A stretch of 14,552 nucleotides of DNA from Calditrichia bacterium (GTDB lineage: Bacteria > Calditrichota > Calditrichia > Calditrichales > Calditrichaceae). Shown here piece by piece: positions 5,861 through 12,463 of this stretch. Below the pieces are notes generated by a model that saw only the letters and a list, made by a program, of their open reading frames with translations, was not told the DNA's origin and searched no databases. Position 1 is the stretch's first letter; every line of letters begins with the position of its first letter. A program made the position numbers and the translations under genes. The stretch is from the NCBI GenBank assembly GCA_027039465.1, contig JALWEA010000155.1:1-14552 (forward strand), read 5' to 3'.

Positions 5861-7126
5861 ATGGATATTAAGTTTCAAGAATACGATCTGGAAAACGGTC
5901 TTCATGTTATTTTACATCAGGAATCTCAAACACCAATTGTCTCGATCAATTTGTGGTACCGGGTAGGCTCGCGTAACGAGCGACCCGGTAAAACGGGCTT
6001 TGCTCATTTGTTCGAACACATGATGTTTCAGGGTAGTCAGCACATCCCGCCGGAAATGCACTTCCGGCTTATTCAAAGTGTGGGCGGTACGTTGAACGGT
6101 TCCACTTTCTTTGACCGAACGAATTATTACGAAACGCTTCCTTCCCATTATCTTGAAATGGGCCTTTGGTTGGAATCGGATCGTATGGGCTACTTGTTGC
6201 CTGCCTTAAATGAACAAAAATTTCAAACCCAGTTGGAGGTCGTTAAAAACGAACGACGCCAGCGCTATGAAAATCAACCGTACGGATTGTGGCTGGAAAA
6301 GCTGCTGGAGCTTGCGTTCGAGCCGGACTATCCTTACCATTGGCCGGTGATCGGTTACATGGAAGATTTGGAAAATGCCACGTTGGAGGACATCAAAGAA
6401 TTTTTCAGAACTTATTACGCGCCGAACAATGCCAGCCTGGTTTTAAGCGGCGATTTTGATGCGGAGCAGGCGAAAGAGCTTGTTGAATTGTACTTTGCTC
6501 CGATTCCGCCTTACGGACAAATTCCCGAAGTGCAAAAACATTTTGAGCAATACAATGCAGGCGAAAAAACCGCCGTGATTGAAGATAACGTTCATTTGCC
6601 GCGCATGCACTGGGCGTATCATTTGCCCGGCATCGGCGCGGACGAAATCTATCCTGCGGATATTATCACGGGAATTCTGAATGGAGGCAAAAGCTCCAGA
6701 CTGTACCGGAAATTGGTTTACCAAAAGCAAATCGTGCAGGATATTCAATCGTTTATTTTGCCCATGACCGATACCTCGCTGTTGTTCGTCATTGCCACGC
6801 CACGACCGGATGTTAAGGTGGAACAGGTACAGCAGGAAATTGAAGATGAACTGAATAAGTTGCAGCAGGACAAAGTGCCGTACTCCGAATTGGATCGCGT
6901 TAAAAATCAGGTGATTGCTCAAAAAATTCGAGATCTGCAATCGGTTTCGGTACGGGCGGATATGCTGAATATGTTTCATACGTATTTCGGAGAGGCCGAA
7001 CGCATTAACCGCGATATTGATTTTTATTTGCAGGTTAACGAGGATTCGGTATTGCAGACCGCGCAAAAATATCTGAATCGTAAAAACAGAGTGAATGTGA
7101 CATTCGTGCCCAAATCGAAGTCGTAA
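5861..7126 (+). CDS. M16-family zinc metallopeptidase (catalytic subunit)
   Basis: This 421-residue protein has the inverted zinc motif HLFEH (H49, E52, H53), with the downstream glutamate ligand E131 in the VVKNERRQ segment. This is the hallmark of pitrilysin/mitochondrial-processing-peptidase relatives. The second half carries the GGKSSRLYRKLVY segment typical of the domain that closes over substrate. No signal peptide is visible from the ATG at 5861. The ribosome site is weak, and the next in-frame Met lies within the conserved core. Family members of this size normally form heterodimers with a non-catalytic homologue, and the next gene is exactly that. It would degrade or process small peptides. 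Cytosolic versus periplasmic action cannot be decided here. Confidence 0.93.
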   Translation: MDIKFQEYDLENGLHVILHQESQTPIVSINLWYRVGSRNERPGKTGFAHLFEHMMFQGSQHIPPEMHFRLIQSVGGTLNGSTFFDRTNYYETLPSHYLEMGLWLESDRMGYLLPALNEQKFQTQLEVVKNERRQRYENQPYGLWLEKLLELAFEPDYPYHWPVIGYMEDLENATLEDIKEFFRTYYAPNNASLVLSGDFDAEQAKELVELYFAPIPPYGQIPEVQKHFEQYNAGEKTAVIEDNVHLPRMHWAYHLPGIGADEIYPADIITGILNGGKSSRLYRKLVYQKQIVQDIQSFILPMTDTSLLFVIATPRPDVKVEQVQQEIEDELNKLQQDKVPYSELDRVKNQVIAQKIRDLQSVSVRADMLNMFHTYFGEAERINRDIDFYLQVNEDSVLQTAQKYLNRKNRVNVTFVPKSKS

Positions 7127-7144
7127 GTTTGCACGTTTGGTCAA

Positions 7145-7208
7145 TTTGGGACTGATTGCTATCAGTCCCAAAACCGCTGGCATCTGACTGATAGCAATCA
7201 GTCAGATG
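7145..7208. repeat. Two mutually complementary hairpins between the M16 genes
   Basis: Hairpin 1 (7145-7172) has a perfect 12-bp stem, TTTGGGACTGAT, with loop TGCT. Hairpin 2 (7181-7208) has a perfect 12-bp stem, CATCTGACTGAT, with loop AGCA. The 18-base core of hairpin 1 (7150-7167) is the exact reverse complement of the 18-base core of hairpin 2 (7186-7203). The region can therefore fold as two separate hairpins or as one 18-bp stem with an 18-base loop. No T-run follows, so it is not a standard terminator. It resembles the back-to-back palindromes of REP/BIME elements. Confidence 0.85.
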
Positions 7209-7250
7209 AATGAAAAATAGAGAAAAAGATTCTTAACAGAAGAGGTAACA

Positions 7251-8630
7251 ATGTCAAAACGCACAATAGATCGAACTCAAATTCCTCAACCCGGCGAACC
7301 CCGTCCGTTCAATTTCCCCGAATTCACCAAGGGTGAAATTGCCAACGGATTAAAAATCATCACCGCGCCAAAATCCAATCTCCCTCTGGTCAACGTGTTG
7401 CTTTACATCAATGCGTCACCGTTGGACGATCAGCACGGCGCCGAAGGCGAAATGAATCTGCTTTCTCAATTACTGTTGGAAGGCACCAAAACTTTCACCG
7501 GCACGCAAATAGCCGATGGGTTCGAACGCATCGGAGCGCAGTACAACGCCCATGTGGCATGGAACGGTTTCTTTCTTGAGATCAATGTTTTAAAAGAACA
7601 TCTTGTCAGCGCGTTCTCGCTATTAAGCGATGTGGTTCAAAACGCCATTTTGCCGGACAAGGAATTTGACCGTTTGCGTGATGAAACCATGGTCGATCGC
7701 TTGCAGGTTCTGGACATTGCCGGGCGACTAGCCAATGAGCATTTGTTCCGCCAACTCTTTCCGGATCATCGTTACGGTTTGCCCGTCGAAGGAACGGAAG
7801 AGAGTTTGCCCAATATTCGTTTGCGCAACCTGCGTCGCTTTTATTTGGATCATTTGCCGTCGCGTTCCGCTTCCCTGATCTTTACCGGCGACATCACTCC
7901 CGAAGAAGCCTTTGCGCTCAGTAAAAACGATTTTTCGGAGTGGGCGCCGAAGATTATCCGTACGGAAGTCAGCGACGATTTCTTTCCGTCCGTTAATCCG
8001 CCAGTGATTTTAGTGCACAAACCCGGAGCGGCTCAAACGGAAGTTCGTGTCGGACAGTTTTTACCGGAACGCAAGCATCCCGATTTTTATAAGATTAAAT
8101 TAATGAACGAAATTTTGGGCGGCTATTTTCTTTCGCGCTTAAACCAAAATTTACGTGAGAAGAACGGGTTTACTTACGGCATTCATTCCAATCTTATCTA
8201 CCGCCCGTCCATCGGTGTTTTTACGATTTCAGCCGCCATCCAAAACGAATTTGCAGCTCCGGCTCTTCGGGAAATCTTCAATGAAGTCGAGCGCCTGCAA
8301 GCCGATGGCGTAACGGAAGACGAGTTGCAAAATGCGCGTGGTTACCTGACCGGCGTTTTCCCCAATGCTTTTGAAACCATCGATCAGATCAGTGAGGCGC
8401 TGGCCAATATTATTACATTTGATCTGCCGGACAATTACTACCGTACGTTCCGCGACAAGTTAAAAGAGATCACCGCAGAAGACATCCGCCAAACGGCACG
8501 CGGTTATTTAATGCCGGATGAAATGCAAGTGGTACTGGTCGGCGATCGCGAAAAAATCCAAAAGCAATTGGAAGAAAAATTTGACGTGATGGTTGTGGAT
8601 GTTAAAGGGAATCCGATTGGCGAAGCATAA
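7251..8630 (+). CDS. M16-family peptidase-like protein lacking the zinc site (non-catalytic partner)
   Basis: This 459-residue protein is homologous to the upstream M16 gene: a similar N-terminal strand (ANGLKIITAPKSNLPLVNVLLYI) and the second-domain signature NQNLREKNGFTYGIHSN with R302 and Y309. Where HxxEH should be, it reads EMNLLSQLLLEGT (about residues 67-79), with neither histidine. It should not bind zinc or cleave by itself. In paired bacterial M16 proteins, and in mitochondrial processing peptidase, the catalytically dead subunit retains the Arg/Tyr pair of its second domain and completes the substrate chamber; this pattern fits. AGAGGT (7241-7246) precedes the ATG by 4 bases. The 124-base gap to the active partner contains the hairpin pair, which may set the expression ratio of the two subunits. 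No signal peptide. Confidence 0.93.
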   Translation: MSKRTIDRTQIPQPGEPRPFNFPEFTKGEIANGLKIITAPKSNLPLVNVLLYINASPLDDQHGAEGEMNLLSQLLLEGTKTFTGTQIADGFERIGAQYNAHVAWNGFFLEINVLKEHLVSAFSLLSDVVQNAILPDKEFDRLRDETMVDRLQVLDIAGRLANEHLFRQLFPDHRYGLPVEGTEESLPNIRLRNLRRFYLDHLPSRSASLIFTGDITPEEAFALSKNDFSEWAPKIIRTEVSDDFFPSVNPPVILVHKPGAAQTEVRVGQFLPERKHPDFYKIKLMNEILGGYFLSRLNQNLREKNGFTYGIHSNLIYRPSIGVFTISAAIQNEFAAPALREIFNEVERLQADGVTEDELQNARGYLTGVFPNAFETIDQISEALANIITFDLPDNYYRTFRDKLKEITAEDIRQTARGYLMPDEMQVVLVGDREKIQKQLEEKFDVMVVDVKGNPIGEA

Positions 8631-8661
8631 GTCTGCCCGGTGGGAGGATAGTTAAGGGTAA

Positions 8662-8968
8662 GCGTTATCCGTTATTCGTGTATTCGTTATTCGGAATTCA
8701 CGCAGGCCTGTCATTCCGAACCCCGCTCCGTCGGGGTAAGGAATCCTTAACATCATTCGGGCGTTGTCTGTCATAGGTCGCCTTAACTTTAGGAAACAAT
8801 GCCGTCGTCCCGACGGGGTAGCACATTCGGCAGTCTGCTGAAACAAAGAACAAGGGGCAAAAGAAAGTGTGAAAACGCTTCCACGAATCAGAAGAGTTAG
8901 CCACATCCTTCAGGATGTGGATTCAAAAGAAGAACAATACAGCTCCTTAGGGCGTTTACGCCCTTTAA
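8662..8968. repeat. Long hairpin-rich dispersed repeat, copy A
   Basis: This ~307-base non-coding repeat is roughly 75-80% identical by eye to copy B (9523-9832) in the same orientation. It starts with the GTTATCCG-type array. It then has a hairpin nested in ATTCC...GGAAT (8713-8744, inner CCCCG/CGGGG), a CCGTCG/CGACGG hairpin (8802-8816), and the double hairpin at 8901-8964. Short ORFs inside it are not conserved as protein and look spurious. It begins 31 bases after the M16 stop. Confidence 0.85.
8901..8964. repeat. Double-hairpin motif, copy 1
   Basis: The stem CCACATCC/GGATGTGG with loop TTCA (8901-8920) follows GTTAG. After a 28-base spacer comes a second stem, AGGGCG/CGCCCT, with loop TTTA (8949-8964). 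It has the same architecture as the motifs at 9766 and 12366 and lies at the end of long repeat A. Confidence 0.8.
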
Positions 8969-8999
8969 AAACAGGAAACGGTTGATACCAAACCGGCCT

Positions 9000-9030
9000 T
9001 CCGTGTTAAGGAACGGACGCGCCGTTTTTT
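9000..9030 (+). terminator. Possible attenuator-like hairpin pair before the HD gene
   Basis: TCCGT (9000-9004) can pair with ACGGA (9013-9017). Alternatively AACGG (9012-9016) can pair with CCGTT (9022-9026), which runs into six T (9025-9030). The two folds exclude each other, as in an attenuator. The stems are only 5 bp, so support is weak. It ends about 40 bases before the HD gene start. Confidence 0.25.
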
Positions 9031-9069
9031 CGATATTAATAAAAAAATTATTAAGATTGGAACATTCCA

Positions 9070-9513
9070 ATGGAACCTTCACCACTCGAAAAAGCATTGG
9101 CACTGGCCTTGCAAGCCCATCAAGGTCAAACGGACAAAAGCGGATTACCCTACATTCTCCATCCCATCCGATTGATGATGCGCGTGGAAGATTCTCAAGC
9201 AAAAGTGGTGGCCTTGCTGCACGATGTTCTTGAAGATTCCGACATGACCGAAAACGATTTAAAAAACGCGGGCTTTGATAAGCAAATTATCGAAGCGGTT
9301 GTTTGCCTAACCAAAGATCCTTCTTCCGATTACATGGAATACATCCGTCGAATTAAAAAGAATTCCCTTGCAACACAAGTAAAATTGGTTGATCTTGAAG
9401 ACAATTTAAACGCCAATCGCTTGAAAGAAATAGAGCAAAAGGATTGCGAACGCATGGCGCGCTACCTGCAGGCAAGGAAGATTCTTCTGGAAAAACCGGA
9501 GAAGCAAGGTTGA
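9070..9513 (+). CDS. Small HD-domain (p)ppGpp hydrolase-like protein (MESH1/SpoT-HD type)
   Basis: This 147-residue single-domain protein matches the hydrolase domain of RelA/SpoT-family enzymes: AHQGQTDKSGLPYILHP at 16-32, VALLHDVLED at 47-56, and VKLVDLEDNL at 104-113. The metal ligands expected of a ppGpp 3'-pyrophosphohydrolase are present (H31, H51, D52, D108), as is the ED pair E55/D56. It lacks synthetase, TGS and ACT domains and has the size of stand-alone MESH1-type hydrolases. Its likely role is cytosolic removal of (p)ppGpp, or of a related 3'-phosphorylated nucleotide such as NADPH, which some MESH1 proteins also hydrolyse. The ribosome site before ATG 9070 is poor. The gene is isolated from other genes and bracketed on both sides by long direct repeats. 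No synthetase gene is nearby. Confidence 0.85.
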   Translation: MEPSPLEKALALALQAHQGQTDKSGLPYILHPIRLMMRVEDSQAKVVALLHDVLEDSDMTENDLKNAGFDKQIIEAVVCLTKDPSSDYMEYIRRIKKNSLATQVKLVDLEDNLNANRLKEIEQKDCERMARYLQARKILLEKPEKQG

Positions 9514-9522
9514 ATGGGAAAG

Positions 9523-9832
9523 GCGTTATCCGTTATTCGTATATTCGTTAATCGGAATTTACGCCGGTCTGTCATTCCGAACCCTGCTCCGTCAGGGTGA
9601 GGAATCCCTAACATCATTCGGACGTTGTTTTTCAAAGACTTCCTCAGTTTTAAAGGAAACAGTTTCGTCGTCCCGACGGGGTAGCGCATTCGATTGTTTG
9701 CCGGAATTAATGTCAGGAGATAACGGAGAGTGTAAAAAAACGCCTTCACCAATCAGGAGAGTTAGCCACATCCTTTAGGATGTGGATCAAAAGAAGAACA
9801 AAATAACTCCTTAGGGCGTTTACGCCCTTTAA
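9523..9832. repeat. Long hairpin-rich dispersed repeat, copy B
   Basis: This ~310-base repeat begins 9 bases after the HD gene stop and lies in direct orientation to copy A, 861 bases from it start to start. Its hairpins keep pairing while the sequence changes: CCCCG/CGGGG in A is CCCTG/CAGGG here (9582-9597). The CGTCG/CGACG hairpin is also kept. It ends with the double hairpin at 9766-9828. Confidence 0.85.
9766..9828. repeat. Double-hairpin motif, copy 2
   Basis: The stem CCACATCC/GGATGTGG with loop TTTA (9766-9785) is preceded by GTTAG. A 27-base spacer leads to AGGGCG/CGCCCT with loop TTTA (9813-9828). Compared with copy 1, one loop base differs and both stems are identical. Confidence 0.8.
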
Positions 9833-9885
9833 TCCGTGTTTATCAGTGTAAATCTGTCGCTAAAAAGAAACTGCAACAACCTGTC

Positions 9886-9944
9886 TGTCGGAATTAAAAA
9901 CAAGAGACAAAAAGAGAATGAAAACGCATTCAACAATCGGAGGA
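9886..9944. repeat. Partial third copy of the long repeat
   Basis: The segment from TGTCGGAATTAAA to CAACAATCGGAGGA resembles 9699-9760 in copy B and 8835-8896 in copy A (shared GGAATTAA, GAAAACGC.TTC, CAATC.GGAG). It stops just before the position where the double hairpin would start. The 9833-10041 gap otherwise holds AT-rich sequence before prc. Confidence 0.5.
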
Positions 9945-10041
9945 TCAAAAAAAGAAAATTTTTACTTGCATGCATTCGTTTAATATCTTAAAAGATAAAA
10001 ATAAAACATAAACCGGTAAATTTAATCAATAGGATTGATCC

Positions 10042-12072
10042 ATGAGAAAACGCATTTCCTTTATTCTGCTTTTTACTTTGATAGCCCTGTCGGCCGTCAG
10101 TTTACTTGCCATCGACAAACCCGCGGAACCCAAATCGTTGCCCGTGCTCAAACCCTTGCCCATCCATCCCAGGGTGGAGCAGGCCATCGCATTCTTTCTG
10201 CCGCGCATGCATTACAAACATCAGCAGGTGGACGATAAACTCTCTGCGGAAATGCTGAATTTTTACATCGATTTGCTCGACAATCAACATTTATATTTTT
10301 TGAAATCGGACATCGATCTGTTTAATAATTACAAATACACGCTGGATGACGCCCTGCGCAACGGCGACCTTCGGGCGGCCTATTTCATGTTCAACTTGTT
10401 CATGCAACGCTTTCAGGAACGGTTCGATTTTATTCAGAAGGCCTTTGACAAACCGTTTGATTTTAACAAAAAAGAATTTTTTGAACTGGATCGCAAAAAT
10501 GCTCCGTGGGCTACCACCAAGGCCGAGTTGGACACGCTCTGGAAAAAACGTCTGAAAAACGAAGCGCTTTCCTTGAAGCTGGCCGGTAAAAAATGGCCGG
10601 ATATTGTAAAGCGATTGAAAAAGCGCTACAAAAACATGGACAAGAACATGATGAAGACCGAAAGCGAAGACGTCTTTCAGGTTTTTATGAATTCGTTTTG
10701 CGAAACCTTTGATCCGCACACCAATTACATGTCTCCGAAAACCAGTGAAGATTTTAAGATTCGCATGAGCCTTTCTTTGGAAGGCATCGGCGCAACCCTG
10801 CAAACGGAAGATGATTATACCAAGGTGGTCAGCATTGTTCCCGGAGGTCCGGCTGATAAAAGCGGCCTGCTGCATCCCAACGACCGCATTGTGGCCGTGG
10901 GTCAGGGCGAAAAAGGCGAAATGGTGGATGTCATCGGCTGGCGCATTGACGATGTGGTGCAATTGATTCGCGGCAAAAAGGGCACCAAAGTGCGTCTGCA
11001 AATTATTCCCGCGGATGCTTCCCTGTCCGATCCGCCCAAAACCATTACCATCGTGCGCGATAAAATTAAGCTGGCCGATCGTGCCGCCAAAAGCGACACG
11101 CTGGAAATCATGCACAACGGTCACAAGATCAGGATCGGGGTGATTCGCGTACCCGATTTTTATCTGGATTACGACGCCATGCGCAAAGGCATGCCGGACT
11201 ACGCCAGCACTTCAAGAGATGTGGCCCGCTTGTTAAAGCAATTGGAAGGCGCCGGTGTGCAGGGCATTATCATTGATCTGCGCCGTAACGGCGGCGGTTT
11301 CCTGAGCGAGGCTGTGGACATGACGGGCCTGTTCATTAAGGAAGGCCCGGTGGTGCAGGTGCGCGACAGCCGCGGACGGGTTAAGGTGGAACGCGATGAA
11401 GATCCGAAAATCATATACAGCGGCCCGTTAGCCGTGCTGGTCGATCGATTTAGCGCTTCCGCCTCCGAGATTTTTACCGCGGCCATTCAGGATTATCAAC
11501 GGGGAATCATCGTGGGCTCGCAGACCTTTGGCAAAGGCACCGTTCAGAACATCATGCCGCTTTCGCGCATGTTCCCGCACACCAAGCAGAAGTTGGGACA
11601 GATTAAATTCACCATTGCCAAATTTTACCGCGTGAACGGCGGCAGTACGCAATTAAAGGGTGTTATGCCGGATATTGCCATTCCTTCGCGTTTTGACGTA
11701 CTGGATGTGGGCGAGAGCAGCGAGAAAAACGCCTTAGCCTGGGATGAAATCGAACCGGTTTCGTACGACGTGTTTAATCCGAATCTGCGCGCCGAAATTC
11801 CCAAGCTGGAACAATTGCACGAAAAACGCATGGCCGACAATCAGGAATACAAACTCATTCTCAAAGAGATCAACGAAATCAAACAGGAGCGGGAAAAGAA
11901 TCAGGTTTCGCTCAATTTGGCGGTGCGCAAAAAATTGCGTGACGAACGCGAAAAGCGCAAAAAGGAATTGCAAAAACTGCACAAAAAATCGGGTCAAAAG
12001 AAAAACGAAGATTTTTACATCATCGAAACGGCCCACATTCTCGGCGATTTCGCGCAGATGCAGAACAAGTAA
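10042..12072 (+). CDS. prc: Tail-specific carboxy-terminal processing protease (Prc/Tsp, S41A)
   Basis: This 676-residue protein has the length of E. coli Prc. A signal peptide is clear (MRKRISFILLFTLIALSAVSLLA, cleavage near 23-25), so the enzyme is extracytoplasmic. An N-terminal helical region (to ~235) is followed by a PDZ domain (~240-325; LEGIGATL, then VVSIVPGGPADKSGLL). The S41 protease core includes DLRRNGGG at 412-419, the nucleophile S473 in RFSASASEIF, and the general-base K498 in TFGKGTVQ. The S-K spacing of 25 equals E. coli S430/K455. A lysine-rich, probably coiled C-terminal extension (~600-660) follows. It degrades envelope proteins bearing nonpolar C-termini and trims selected substrates. 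AGGA (10031-10034) lies 7 bases before the ATG. Promoter elements upstream are ambiguous (TAATAT at 9981-9986). Single-gene unit with its own terminator. Confidence 0.96.
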   Translation: MRKRISFILLFTLIALSAVSLLAIDKPAEPKSLPVLKPLPIHPRVEQAIAFFLPRMHYKHQQVDDKLSAEMLNFYIDLLDNQHLYFLKSDIDLFNNYKYTLDDALRNGDLRAAYFMFNLFMQRFQERFDFIQKAFDKPFDFNKKEFFELDRKNAPWATTKAELDTLWKKRLKNEALSLKLAGKKWPDIVKRLKKRYKNMDKNMMKTESEDVFQVFMNSFCETFDPHTNYMSPKTSEDFKIRMSLSLEGIGATLQTEDDYTKVVSIVPGGPADKSGLLHPNDRIVAVGQGEKGEMVDVIGWRIDDVVQLIRGKKGTKVRLQIIPADASLSDPPKTITIVRDKIKLADRAAKSDTLEIMHNGHKIRIGVIRVPDFYLDYDAMRKGMPDYASTSRDVARLLKQLEGAGVQGIIIDLRRNGGGFLSEAVDMTGLFIKEGPVVQVRDSRGRVKVERDEDPKIIYSGPLAVLVDRFSASASEIFTAAIQDYQRGIIVGSQTFGKGTVQNIMPLSRMFPHTKQKLGQIKFTIAKFYRVNGGSTQLKGVMPDIAIPSRFDVLDVGESSEKNALAWDEIEPVSYDVFNPNLRAEIPKLEQLHEKRMADNQEYKLILKEINEIKQEREKNQVSLNLAVRKKLRDEREKRKKELQKLHKKSGQKKNEDFYIIETAHILGDFAQMQNK

Positions 12073-12145
12073 ACGCTGTTTAAATTGCGCGGTTATTGAT
12101 TTTGAGCGATTAATTTATTTGAATAAGAAGTTTTAGCCCTTCAAC

Positions 12146-12180
12146 AGGCGCAGCCCGTTTTCCTTCCGGCTGCGCCTTTT
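12146..12180 (+). terminator. Intrinsic terminator of prc
   Basis: A perfect 10-bp GC-rich stem (AGGCGCAGCC at 12146-12155 with GGCTGCGCCT at 12168-12177) closes a 12-base loop. It is followed by TTTT and AT-rich DNA, 73 bases after the prc stop. Confidence 0.85.
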
Positions 12181-12242
12181 AAATTTCTCCAATCATCCTT
12201 TCCCATGTGACAATGATTTGAATAAAAAAGAAGCAATTCTTT

Positions 12243-12271
12243 TTGTTTTTCTTTGAAAAATTTATTAGTAT
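12243..12271 (+). promoter_or_regulatory. Weak candidate promoter upstream of the accessory genes
   Basis: TTGTTT (12243-12248) and TAGTAT (12266-12271) are 17 bases apart in AT-rich DNA. If real, the transcript would run through the structured element at 12322-12434 before reaching the gene at 12464. The rest of 12184-12321 shows nothing I can name. Confidence 0.25.
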
Positions 12272-12321
12272 GGTTATGGTTAAGCACCATCCGGACAATA
12301 TGGATAATTATTAATGAGTCA

Positions 12322-12434
12322 ACTCTAAAAAGGAGCGAAAGCCCCTTTTTTGTGTAAAATGTTAGCCCCAACATTTATGTTGGGGATTAATCTTCAAGGA
12401 CTCTGTATAGGAGCCCTTTAGGGCTTTTTAGAGT
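12322..12434. repeat. 113-bp structured element with 11-bp terminal inverted repeats and three internal hairpins
   Basis: ACTCTAAAAAG (12322-12332) is the perfect reverse complement of CTTTTTAGAGT (12424-12434). Inside are three hairpins. GGAGC/GCCCC with a GAAA loop has one A.C mismatch (about 12332-12345). CCCCAACA/TGTTGGGG has loop TTTA (12366-12385) and is preceded by GTTAG. AGCCC/GGGCT has loop TTTA (12412-12425). The last two are copy 3 of the double-hairpin motif. The whole could fold like a cloverleaf. It is non-coding and ends 29 bases before the next gene. It could be a REP/MITE-like element mobilised in trans by an IS200-like transposase, or an RNA structure. Confidence 0.75.
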
Positions 12435-12463
12435 AAACACATTAATATTAGGCATATAACATT

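Noticed and set aside
6443..7183. Long minus-strand ORF (246 codons) opposite the first M16 gene
   Set aside because: It is a shadow of a well-supported gene. Its composition is what the reverse frame of that gene gives, and it ends in the hairpin pair.
8652..8906. Minus-strand ORFs of 68 and 84 codons in long repeat A, with a 96-codon counterpart over copy B
   Set aside because: The similarity between copies is at DNA level with indels that shift the frame. The hairpins explain the conservation better than a protein does.
9886..10041. A promoter for prc in the 3' part of the repeat region
   Set aside because: Several AT-rich -10-like hexamers exist (for example TAATAT at 9981), but no -35 stands out, and competing placements fit equally well.
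10291..11124. Minus-strand 277-codon ORF opposite prc
   Set aside because: It is antisense to the conserved PDZ/protease coding region, is rich in His/Phe/Gln as reverse frames often are, and has no start context.
12141..12374. Minus-strand 77-codon ORF across the prc terminator and the structured element
   Set aside because: It runs through a terminator stem and palindromic repeat DNA, has low-complexity composition and no ribosome site, and matches nothing I recognise.
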